From Urechis unicinctus (taxonomy: Eukaryota > Annelida > Polychaeta > Xenopneusta > Urechidae), in NCBI GenBank assembly GCA_034190875.2, contig CM067356.1:24066218-24130217 (forward strand): 64,000 nt of DNA, written 5' to 3'. Shown one piece after another: positions 21,978 to 33,070 of this stretch (position 1 is the first letter of the stretch; each line of letters begins with the position of its first letter). The notes beneath the pieces were generated by a model that was not told the origin of the DNA, ran no database searches, and saw nothing but the letters and a program-made list of their open reading frames with translations. Made by a program: the position numbers and the translations under genes.

Positions 21978-24900
21978 GATTAGCTTGATAAATATGCTGC
22001 TTTATTATGAAGCACATATGTCGAGGAACTCAAGCCAACAATCTCCTGAAACTGTGTGAGTTGAAGTTCGATAGGCCACAGTTATTGTGTATGCGAATAT
22101 CACTTCTGATCCTTTTTTAGGGCAGATACATCAACTTAACTTGAATGAATAGAATGAAACTTGCAGTAACACTTGATGTACGTTTGCTGATGTAACTATG
22201 CTGTGCATGGTGTATACGACGATCAGGTAGTAGACAAAGCCTACAATATAGTCTCTCATACAACTGTTATAACAATCGCAGCAGGGATTATATCACATGA
22301 AGAAATTCAGAGTAGGATTTCGCTATTGTGGATGTTAATAAACACATATTGCGTATCACTACAAACTACATGGTGCAACACAAGATTTATTTTGTACATT
22401 ACAATGACCCACCGATATTGATAATTTGCCGTAATAACGTGATATTCAACCGGCGTTTATGTCGACTGCTATCACTGCTGGTTATTGGTCTGTGTTATAA
22501 TTCTATAAAGGACCAAAGCGCCAGAATAGGGCAAAATCTTCGATTCTATACAAAACATGAGTTGAATAGAGGTTAACTAAGGTGATATCCTTGAATTAGT
22601 GATGCCATTGAAAACATGTGAATGTAATCGGGCAATCCCGCGTTGCGTTTCGGCAAATGGTCGTCCTACCTCATATCGTTGGCCTGTACAATGTTTTAAC
22701 ATTTGGGCGGCATTAGGACGATTCAAATATGCATCGCAGACGATTTCCATCGAGTACTCTTTGAATTGAACTCACCATCGCAACTTCCGCAGACGTTAAT
22801 AAGTTCGATCCGTATTCAAAGATACACATATTACAGTAGGATGGATAGCTCCCTCACATTTGTCATGTTCATCGAATATGAATCCTGCAATAGTTTTACT
22901 TCGGTTGAATGTTCGGCCGCATTAAAGAATACATATGACAGCCGGACGGTCCAAGAGCACCAGAGCTATTATTCATTACCAGCTAAATGCTCTGTGATCA
23001 ATAGCTACAGGGTTTGAAAAGGCATCATATCAATGTTCAATATTTCCTTTTTCAATTTTTTTAACGAAACACATAATTTAATTAATAGTATTTAATTTAT
23101 GTGCTCCTATACTGCGCTATCTGCTAATGAAGTCACTACAGCGATTGCCACGCTTGTGTCACTTAAAAGACGCATGTGAAATATACATTCGACATAATTT
23201 ATCCTAGCTACTTAGGCACTTAAACGACATATGGGGGGAACGATACAGCTGCAACGGATGCTACAAGTATTCATTACTTACCATTTGCCAACATTTGGTG
23301 TCAGTGTATGTCCATGGAAGTGGTGAATGCTGACAATTGCGAGCGATTGGTCATGCGCTATGTATCAGTGTAGACATGCAAACATACAACTTTGTCATAT
23401 TTTTTTCGATGTATGCGCGGATGAAAGAGGTTGTCTCCAGGGATCGATTTATCAGCAGATCATGCTTCCTTTGATGACCGCTGAACTAGACATTGAGCAG
23501 ATGTCATCAGGATTTAAACGCATTATTTTGGTCATGATTGCATGTCTTATAATAGATCATTTCAAATCAATATAATTCCAGTACAAGTACGATGAATATG
23601 CTGGCATCTTGGATGACCATCGTTTGTTATTTGCATCATATTAAAGATATATCGTGAAAATGACACAATTGTGAATATGCAGTAGACGTGTTATATGTAA
23701 GTGAGTTGCGACTACAGTGATGGTTGTGGCGTCACTCTGATCTAAAGTAAATCAGGTGTACTAATCATTTCTATTGAACAGTCCAGTAGAAAGTTGTCCT
23801 TACTCACGCATGTTCTCAGTCCGGTGCAGCACGGCAATAAAGCCCAGTAAATGAAGCCATGATGGCAAGTTGTTCAAATTATCCCACGTTGATTCTCGCA
23901 AAACGGTCGCTTACATATTCTTTTGAAGCCGGACAGAATGATTTTTCTCTGAACATTACAACATATAATGGTAAGGTAAGAGCAATCAATCTTCATCAGT
24001 AGTGGAAAGCAAACAACCAATAAATGTTGGCTTGATGCAGTGCAATAATATTCAACAATGAGGCAATACTGGGCAATTGGTAGGCTATTTTGCTTTAGTG
24101 AAAAATATATAATTGGACGCTTTACTGCTTGGCCGCTTCATTCATTAAGTGACGGCAGCAATATTGGAAATTGGGTAATAATGTAAAATGAAATCATTAG
24201 AGATATTGTGATGCTTGGACAAATGCCATCCTCAACTTGACCCCAATCAGAGACGCCGTCGCTGGGATGGAGGTCCCACGTCGTTACAAATAGCTCTTGC
24301 CCTGGACTAGACATCTTAAATAATTAATGAGTACACTTTGATGGCTGAATGATTTTAGTGCAGTCTGACAGGAAAGGAGAAGCATATATAAACTACGTTA
24401 TGAACACATGCGTCTATCCGACCGACTGTTTGTCAATTATATCTATCTATATGTTTATATTGAATGAATGGTGACATAGACATATGTATGCAGAGTATGC
24501 TGTGATATAAAACGAAATCTGGAATGGTAATGTGTTTAGGAAGACATCAAATCCCCAGATCTCGCAGAATGGGATTCGCTGTGTGTTCATGGCCTGCGCA
24601 CTTGTGGTACTAGTCGATAATGTTTGTTGTACCTACAATTTTACGTGGTTGGTAAAACCTGCGTAAATAGGTTACTGGAATTATCACAGCTTGTGATATG
24701 CGATTCAACGTTATAATCGTGTGTCCTATGTATGGCAACTTATGTTGATTCCAGGAGCTTTAGAGGCGTCACAAATGATAGTTATGACACTCTTCAGAAA
24801 CACCGTTATTAATCCATTACAATTTGCGTAACCGAGGTGTATGTTTTGTCTGCGCAGAAATTTGAAAATAATTGCCTAAGAGAGTTTTTAAGTTGGTACT

Positions 24901-25431
24901 CCAGGCCTTATAGAGAGAGCTGTAACATCTATGAGCCGAATATGCGGTAATACGTGTAAATGAGGAAGTTGAATTAAAATGCGTGTAAACTCATATCCAT
25001 AGCCACGCCAGGCGATTCGATATCACAATCTATCTATAAGGTGGCGGCAGGCAGATACCAGACTGCGTTTATCAGGATTGGGTGTCATTGGCTGAGCGCG
25101 AAGAGTGGCAGAGAGGCGGGGCGCACCCCAGATACCGCAGTTCATGTTGCAGAGAAGGGTAGTTTATAGGATGTCTAGCGGGAAGGGCCTTGTATGGGCA
25201 TCTATGTACACTTCAGATTGCTGATACATCGTTGCGACTGCGATTCAATTTGACTGAAAAGCTTTCCAACTATATATACTAGAGATCAATAAAGGGAGAC
25301 GGCATCCCTTACCTTTACGGAGAGCTGGCGCTGATTCTGAGCTTAATGCTTATTATGCGGCCGAAGAGGTAAAGCTTGATCTCATTAATTCACTGTTCGA
25401 GGCGTCGTCGCGTGTTTATTCAGACTACAAT
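21978..25431. other. Non-coding stretch upstream of gene B, second old repeat block
   Basis: No convincing gene is seen. It contains the diverged counterparts (22,099-22,150; 23,952-24,230; 24,537-24,900; 25,068-25,135) of blocks at 15.4-21.6 kb. 22,293-22,604 is missing from copy 2. The 400 bp before gene B are well conserved with copy 2 (60,320-60,693) and are the likely promoter/5' untranslated region. Confidence 0.5.
22099..25135. repeat. Old internal repeat array, second block
   Basis: Partner of 15,420-21,570. Clear anchors are CATAATGGTCAAGTAAAGGC at about 17,908 against TATAATGGTAAGGTAAGAGC at about 23,963, and GAATGGGATTCTCTGTG (20,744) against GAATGGGATTCGCTGTG (24,567). Gene A lies inside the first block; gene B lies just after the second block. 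Confidence 0.68.
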
Positions 25432-25725
25432 ATGGGTCATCTTTTGGTGAACGGTCAGTTTGTGGAAGTTACAACAACAGCTGATGAAATATCTGAGCAG
25501 CCTTCTATCCAGACGTGGACGCAAAAGCTTGTGTCCCCAGCGCCAATGGCTGTACTTGGACTTGGCATACTCTGCTGTGTGATTGGCTGTATTTACGCCT
25601 ACCTTTATTTCACTCGCATTAATCCCCAATCGGGACGAGCACGTAAGTTTATGGAGCAATGTGCGCCAGAAGAGAGCGAAGGCCAGGGGGCAGCGACACA
25701 TATGTTCTTATTTCGAAAATCCTAA
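25432..25725 (+). CDS. Small single-pass membrane protein B (97 aa, paralogue of A)
   Basis: The start is the ATG at 25,432 with A at -3 and G at +4; upstream in frame no ATG occurs before a stop at 25,255. Residues 1-37 are polar, with W29-T30. Residues 38-61 form one transmembrane helix containing MAVLGLGILCCVIGCIYAYL. The tail (62-97) begins TRINPQSGRARK and ends MFLFRKS. Positive charges after the helix suggest a cytosolic C-terminus. The match to A runs from the Trp to the end. In B' the helix end and tail (residues 51-97) show a single silent difference, whereas flanking DNA differs far more, which suggests purifying selection on this part. No homologue is recognised. Possible roles such as a small membrane-complex subunit are speculation. 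Confidence 0.72.
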   Translation: MGHLLVNGQFVEVTTTADEISEQPSIQTWTQKLVSPAPMAVLGLGILCCVIGCIYAYLYFTRINPQSGRARKFMEQCAPEESEGQGAATHMFLFRKS

Positions 25726-28700
25726 ACATTATTTCTTTCCGTGTGGAATGTGAAATACAAACCTTTCTAAAAGTGGACTTTTTCACCATACCCGTACTCT
25801 TAAATCAAGATAAACCGAAGAAATGTCACGCATCTGAGCTTTTCCTCCCATTCGTCTTTTATTTCTGTGGATACTTGAAAAAGGAATGTGCTGATCTAAA
25901 CAAAATTGCCTGCATCTGAATGCAGCCATCTGCACCCGCAAGATTGTGATTGTTGATTGTGGCTCAAAATTGACAGGTTGAATTTCACCATGATCTTGTT
26001 TATGTGTGTGATGTGATGCGTGTCGTGTTCATAAATACGTTCAGCTTCTGGCATCGAGCCATAGCTGAGTAAAGTGATATGCTATGTTACAATCAAATGT
26101 TACCATGCATTAACCATTGCAATGATCTTTTTGTGCATAATGTCGAAAAATGCCTCACATGTGAACATAAGGATTAGTAATGCATTGGCTCAGTTGTGGA
26201 TTTTCTCCAATAAAATAATCCCGTTATGTTTTGCTTGCCAATGCGCGTTTAAATGCGAAAATGATTTTTGTTTTTCTTATAACAGTAAACAATTAAGTTG
26301 AAATTTGTTTAAATTCACAATGATATACATGCATTTGCCTGGATGCCAGGAGACATCAAACACTTATGCGTTTCAAGAATTTTTCATAAGAGTGCTGCTT
26401 GTACATGGCCATGTTGCAAGTGTGATGCTGTCGCCGCAGCATCAATCAGCCTATCAGTAGAGGCGAAGAAGAGGTCTAATCCATGTGCTAACGAATAGTC
26501 CCAACTTCCATGGCGGCGGCTCTATCGATGCTGGTCATCGAGGAATCATGGAAATGGAAATCAGTTAAATCAAACAGTGATATGCATACTATTGTCAGTA
26601 GTGGGATGGTTGCACTGTCTTGGGCAATAGAGAGATTTGTAACTGGGTGAAGTGCGTCCGTTTGCAATGCCAGTACTAGTTATCAGATTAATTGTAACTC
26701 ATACCTTCATAGCAGCAACAGTTACAAAATATTCTAGTGTCTTTTCGTAGTATCCCACGTTTCATATCCCACTCTCGTTTGGAACTGCGTGTATAGTGCT
26801 CTGCCGAAATGCCGAGGTAAGCATATTTACAGGTATTAAACAACGCTGCAGCACCAGCTCGGGTATATCTTATCCAACAGTATAAAAATGCTTGTCTAAA
26901 GCCCCATTGAGAACATCATATTATAAGTATGGATGAGATAGACCACCAACGCTGTAATCTCGTCAAGCGATGCATTCAACAGATTAACCCGTGATGTACG
27001 AGTCATTGTGGTCCCATAACAAATGTATCTTGGGAGCGACATATAAGATTGACCTTGGATACAGGCCATGATCATAAACAGCAACCGTGATATTCCTACA
27101 CCGTGGCACTAGTTATTATAGAGCACCAAAAGCCAGCTACTATGAGTGCAGAATAAAGGCGATGTCCTGTGAATGTTTATTCGTTCTTGTACCCGAGCGA
27201 AATCACATCCAAGCATTTGCAGTGAGTTTGTTGTTGATCAATGGGGAAGTTTTCTTGGCCCTTACATGGTTGAAATATTGATTAAGCGCTAAACTTTCCA
27301 AATGTACTTGAATATATAATAAACAAGTATTAATCCCTCAGGAATAGCATCATTGTTTTCCAGCATACACCCCTCCCCCCTTGCACGATGACAAATAATA
27401 ATCCCGAAAAGATAGTGCACTTTGGAAGTCACCGATTTACCAACACAAATGTTGTATACTTCTCTATATGATAAATAATAAGGCTTCTACATCAATGACC
27501 GTGTTGGGTAATTAGGCAACAACTGCACATCAATAAGTTCTATTCACGTAGGTGAGTGCATCTTATTCCATGAACACGAATCTTTTCCGTATAATACAAG
27601 GGACCCGTCTCCTATGCGTCGTGCATTCATTACAATCGTCATTTGCAGGAACAGTTCCCTCACTGAAGTTAATCATTACCAGCTGTAGCACTGTTTTGGC
27701 TACCTGACGTATTTTAACAGATGTAACAGCTTTATCGAAATATCATACCACGTGACTGTTCCGTGGGGGAGGGGTAGGAAATCGGAAATTATATGTGGCC
27801 AATTCATCAGACTCGCAATGATGTAAAGTGGCTAAGTACATGGTGCACTTGGGGGATTTTAGAGACAAGACCAATGAGGCGCAATTGAAGGGGGCCAGTG
27901 ACACAGGTAAAAAGGTGTGACACTTTGACAAGGTGGTGTGTAGCACTGTGACGTTTTCTATGATGAGAGAGTGAACTGATTACGACAAGCGGCCACGCAA
28001 TATCATATTGCTTAGAAATCCCAGATCGGGTCAGCAAATAAAGTTAGCAAAGAAACATCTGCTTAAGACTTACCTGATTTAAAGAATGACATGAGTTCCA
28101 GATTGAGAAAAAAACCTCCCCCATTAAGATAGATGGACGGCCAATGATGACGTAACGCCATAATGCCTCAAACCCTGTATGATAATATGCCCCGGCGAAA
28201 GACATTCTTCATATCATTGATAGGTAGAGCAGGAGTTGCAGCTGATCATAAAATCACAAAGTAAGTTGACTCTGTGATCTCAACTCTCATAAAGTCTTTT
28301 CAGATCCGTGTTTGAACAATATGAGGTACAGCTCAGAATTGCCAGAAATAGTCGTACATACACCTTATGCTCTGCCTAATATGCTCATTCCTAAAGACAA
28401 CACTCAGAATTTAAAGATACAATCATCAACGTATAAACTTAAGTTAATATTATTGTAACGTCAAACTACACTGGCCTACCGGTACCTGCAAGTTCCCTGA
28501 TAATTGGTTATACGTTGTGGACTGTAGCTAAGCTATACCCCACACAACTGCTCCTTGTTTTCAGTTTTATTGCATCACTTTGTTGTCACAACCGCATCAC
28601 TTTTCAGGTAGCAGCAATAGTGTTACGCCATTTAAGTCACTGATCACCAAATAATATTTTCTCCGCTAGGTTTCCAGAGTAAGCAGAGTGTTTAACTGTA

Positions 28701-29950
28701 TTCATATCATTGTGACATTAATGAGAAATCGAATGATAATCACTTGTATGAGGGAATATATTTGCAACAGATGAGAAAGTAACTGACTTAATTCAATACC
28801 ATCAGCGTAATTTGTCAATAATAACAGACCGCCCGGCATCTACTTCACTGAGGAGTAGCTATAAATGACCCAGCATTGCTGTAAAGTACGGCATTGTTGA
28901 AAGGGTAGTTTGGCGTCTCTCTGCAGTATTTAGATATCACCTAATTCCTACCTCGACCCGATCTTTAACACTGCCGTCCTGCATCATAATCATTACCGTG
29001 CCCTCAGCCTAATCTCAAATACGATGATAACAGCTCAGTGTCTATTTTTTGTCATCAAACTATAAGCTTTGACATTGAAAACAATTAAGCAGAAGATTGC
29101 CGGTAAAATATTATATGCATAGATCCGTTAGCATCTGGATAGGCGAGTCCGTTCGAGAGAATAATGCATACAGGAGTACACACACAGATGCACTATTAAC
29201 AAATTTCAATTACATAAACGCTCGTTCATAAAAGCCGCTACAAACATATACTATAAGGACTTAAACTGGTGCTTCTAGCCCGAAAGAAAATACTTGAATG
29301 GCATATTTGGGGATGAGCAATTCTCTCAAACTGCGGCGTGTCATTAGGCAAAATTTGCCACAAAAGCAAATATAGTCCAATGTATCTCCTACGACAACAA
29401 ATCATGATATACTAATTCAACGTCCAGCGAAATCTCAATTATACAGAATGTCACTGATATATGGTTTATTCATTCGTAATCAGCACCTCGTGCAGCTCAC
29501 CGTGCAGCCCCGCAGAGCGTGTAGAATGGTAAGCCTTGACCATCAATTCCGATGTTTTCTTAAGTTTGATTATTCGATTATGTTAAATGATGAGGTTGAC
29601 AGTTGGCTAACATAGGTCACTTGTTAATCCACGCAGCTATCTATTTTTACCATTCGCAAAGTTTGGCTTGGAATGACTCATATTGAAGAAAGCATCATTC
29701 ATGTTATTCGACACTATTTTGTTTGACATGCAGATTGTTAATTTATCCGCGCTAATAACTGTCGCGGTATTCGTTTTTCATCACCTTTGAATCATCACAG
29801 TGAGTAATGATTAAAGTTACAAGGTACATGTGTCACAGCTTACTCGTGGTTTATGTGCATGGAAGTATATAACAAAATAACCCGATCAGGACCAAGACCA
29901 TAAAGAAACGTGATATGCAATATTTGCCACCTGGTGAGTAGTGCCATGGC
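25726..29950. other. Non-coding stretch downstream of gene B
   Basis: No convincing gene is seen. 27,523-29,400 (about 1.9 kb) has no counterpart in copy 2; its ends carry the same CAACAA hexamer (27,517-27,522 and 29,395-29,400), fitting a deletion in copy 2 through microhomology. The string GTTAGCATCTGGATAGG at 29,127-29,143 recurs exactly at 30,492-30,508. Confidence 0.5.
26209..26214 (+). promoter_or_regulatory. Candidate polyadenylation signal for gene B
   Basis: AATAAA lies about 480 nt after the stop of gene B and is conserved in copy 2 at 61,467-61,472 within a well-conserved context. In AT-rich DNA this hexamer is common, so the assignment is weak. Confidence 0.25.
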
Positions 29951-30020
29951 GCAACTTGAGTAATGCTAAACCAAAATATATACTTATGTGGTTCTTTCAA
30001 TTTTCCTCAAGTGGAATGTT

Positions 30021-30047
30021 TCATGGGTTAGGATGTTCAACCCATGA
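30021..30047. other. Small perfect hairpin
   Basis: TCATGGGTT (30,021-30,029) pairs with AACCCATGA (30,039-30,047), a 9-bp perfect stem with a 9-nt loop. There is no U-rich tail or adjacent gene to suggest a terminator. Confidence 0.5.
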
Positions 30048-30158
30048 GCGTGTAGAGTGATAGCAAAACGACTTGGCTATACACTCTGGGTCAGTATAGG
30101 AATGAGGAGAAACTTGTGTTCGTTCTTCCGCAGAGGAAACCCATCACGACCCAACGAA

Positions 30159-30202
30159 TAGTGCATATATATTGAGCAACGTTCCGCAATATATATGCAC
30201 TA
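30159..30202. other. Perfect 16-bp inverted repeat with 12-nt loop
   Basis: TAGTGCATATATATTG (30,159-30,174) and CAATATATATGCACTA (30,187-30,202) are exact reverse complements around the loop AGCAACGTTCCG. A longer run than chance would normally give in the spacer; no gene is adjacent. It could be a tiny foldback element or a structured RNA locus. Confidence 0.7.
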
Positions 30203-31099
30203 AATGCTACCTATAATCTTGATATGCTTCGGAATGCTTCGTCATCTAGCGCAAATGCAATGCCATCCTGCTGGGACCACTTAAGCACGAACATGTGATT
30301 GATTGGCTACAATATTTTATATCCTATGATCGAGAGTTCCCTGGTCGGAGTTTTGCCTGTGTTTGCACGTAAATACCCATTCAACGTCGTCGATCCGCTT
30401 CGTATCACCCATAATTCGCCCACTTCGCTGTTACGGTGTTTACTGCATAAAGGCGGTTAATGCGGTCTGGCATTTTGGAAGGCATAGCTTGGTTAGCATC
30501 TGGATAGGAAGATAATGGCCCCGTGATTGCACGTTGTAGTGTGTGGTTCGCCTGGCGTAGGACATTCAACTGCGTTGTACTGTTTAGGCTGCGCATAATG
30601 ACAATCGTCAATAAACGGTCTGATTATATATATTTATGAAGGTGCTTTGTAACATGTTATTCATTAATATAACGAGTACACACTGGCGACACAGGGACGG
30701 TTTCATAATGGACTACATATCAGTAACAAATAAAACATTTAAGATCATTATCACAGTACAACTGCCCTTGCTCTACAAAACAACGAGTAAAAACAATTGC
30801 TACGCCATGCATTTCCTTGGTTTATATGTAAATAAGTTTGGCATGACAATGTCTACATTTATAATTGCTGAATACTAAATGGTATGCTCAGAGTAAATAG
30901 ATGACATTTTGTGGTAGCAATCCAGTGATTGATGTATTATTCACTGCACCTCATTGCTAGCACGTTGTGTACAGGTGACTTGGCTCGACAATTTAAAATC
31001 TCAACCCGATTCTAATTACTTTTGATATGCCAGCATATAGACAATGAATTCGACACAGTAACACATCTACAATCATATAAATGAACGCCGTAGCGGTTC

Positions 31100-31207
31100 G
31101 CCTGACTTATTAAGGGCTGATATTATATGTGGTTTAGCCCAATTGCAACCCATACGATAGCTGATGGATGCCAGTGCTTTGCGAACCTGAATTGACGAGG
31201 TTTCCAA
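31100..31207. repeat. Old diverged direct repeat in spacer (partner 37,307-37,415)
   Basis: The stretch GATAGCTGATGGATGCCAGT (31,156-31,175) aligns with GACAGCTGAGGGATGCTGGT (37,364-37,383), with continuing similarity on both sides, about two thirds identical by eye over 100 bp. The spacing is 6.2 kb, close to that of the old repeat layer in the duplicated copies. Confidence 0.6.
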
Positions 31208-32659
31208 CGGTTGAATACACAAGGGGGCTCTGACTGCTGGGCTTAACTGAAGTTATGCATATATTCCACTACATGTATCCAATGTACTCCACTTAAGTGA
31301 TTCTGTCCTGTGTCGAAAGTGACCTCCCCATCAACAACATCCCTATGTATGTGGCTGGTAGCTTATTGGAAAGGGAGGCAATTTGCGGCACTGGTTATAC
31401 AGCAAGCAGTTGTAGTTGACAAGTTGGCGTAGGCAAGGTGTTTCAACTATCTAAGAACCAACCTCCTCCTGAATACATAGCAGTCCACATTTTCCGAATA
31501 TTTGTTATCCAATGAGGCACCATTATTTGAAATTCAGTTCCATCGTGTGTTTTATTAAATGACATTTATTATGTAGATACTTATCTTGCGTACCCTCGAC
31601 ATGAGGTAAAATGTCGGTGAATATGAATTTGTTAGCTAAACAACAATGTTGCTAATGACAAAAATGTGATGAACTCATGTTTAAACAAATAAACGAGTCG
31701 ATTAATTAATAGATGCAGCTCAACATGCAAGCTCAACATGCAATCAAATCTTCTCAGAAGAATGAGTAGCCCAATTACCCGTAACATCTGTTCTCAGTTG
31801 TTATCTTGCGATCACAAACAACATGCATATATTCATCGAATCGAAAAACGCTGTTGACAAACTGTTTGACCAACTTCAATCGGCACCCACATGAAGGTCA
31901 CTGTTCTGGCAGGCTATGTGCTAGCATACTTAGTTTATTACATTAACATATCAGTCGATAAATGCGATTATTGGTGGTTCGAGTATAACGATAGAGACTT
32001 AATGAACGGGAATATTTAACCGCCCCAAAGGAGTGATAACATGTAGGCCAGTAAATTCAGATCGGGCGTCGTTGTACGCATTGCAATCCCTTCCAAGTAC
32101 TCTAATATTAATATCAGGCGCTGGCAACATAAGCATTCTAAAACCATCACCAAGCATCAACAGAAAACATATCAAGAGACATTTTCCATAATCCAACCAC
32201 GTTACTATGTAATAATCAACATAAGCAGATCTTGTATAGATAGTTAATCGCTCATAAGTGCGTTTGACGGCATTAGGATTAAACGATAATGGTCACGGGT
32301 ACGTTGCATCTTGGCTCGAGCGAGCGCAGTTTTTCACTTTCTGGTTGAGGTTCCATTGTACCTTTTTGCTATCCGTTGTAACAATAGCATTGGTATAAAT
32401 GAAATTTGTTTTTGTGTCAAGAAGACATATGGCAAATCATCAATTATATTCGTCCAGAAGGTCAATATGTGTAAAAACCGAGGCCACGATCAACTTAAAT
32501 CAAGCAATCATACAATATATATGCGTGCAGTGTGAAAAAAGAACAGGCTTAGACTTTTACACGCTATGCGGGGTATTATTCTGTGCCTACTGGCTTGGTG
32601 AATGCGATTACCGTATAAGGATATAACCCAATAATGATAAATGTAAAACACTTGTATGA

Positions 32660-32684
32660 GTCGATATATCAATATATGCAATAC

Positions 32685-32752
<68 letters not shown>

Positions 32753-32780
32753 TATATATTGCATATATTGATATATCGAC
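32660..32780. repeat. Palindrome with AT-dinucleotide core
   Basis: 32,660-32,683 and 32,757-32,780 are exact 24-bp inverted arms (GTCGATATATCAATATATGC and its continuation). Between them is a nearly pure AT dinucleotide run. The symmetry extends imperfectly outward through ACACTT on the left and AAGTGT on the right. The whole can extrude as a cruciform of about 120 bp. Confidence 0.88.

Positions 32781-33070
<290 letters not shown>

Larger units (their letters stand above)
1..29950. repeat. Segmental duplication, copy 1 (left end outside window)
   Basis: Position 1 onward matches 39,121 onward in the same orientation. Collinear matches recur throughout, for example 4,700 with 44,850, 10,400 with 47,590, 15,990 with 52,655, 20,700 with 55,770, 25,440 with 60,702 and 29,900 with 63,660. 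Identity by eye is about 90-98% within blocks. The offset falls from about 39.1 kb to 33.8 kb because of many indels. The match fades near 29,950. An alternative is two haplotypes assembled side by side. Confidence 0.93.

Noticed and set aside
25255..25431. Upstream extension of gene B in the same frame
   Set aside because: The frame is open back to 25,258 but has no ATG, and copy 2 has a frame-shifting indel there, so translation should begin at 25,432.
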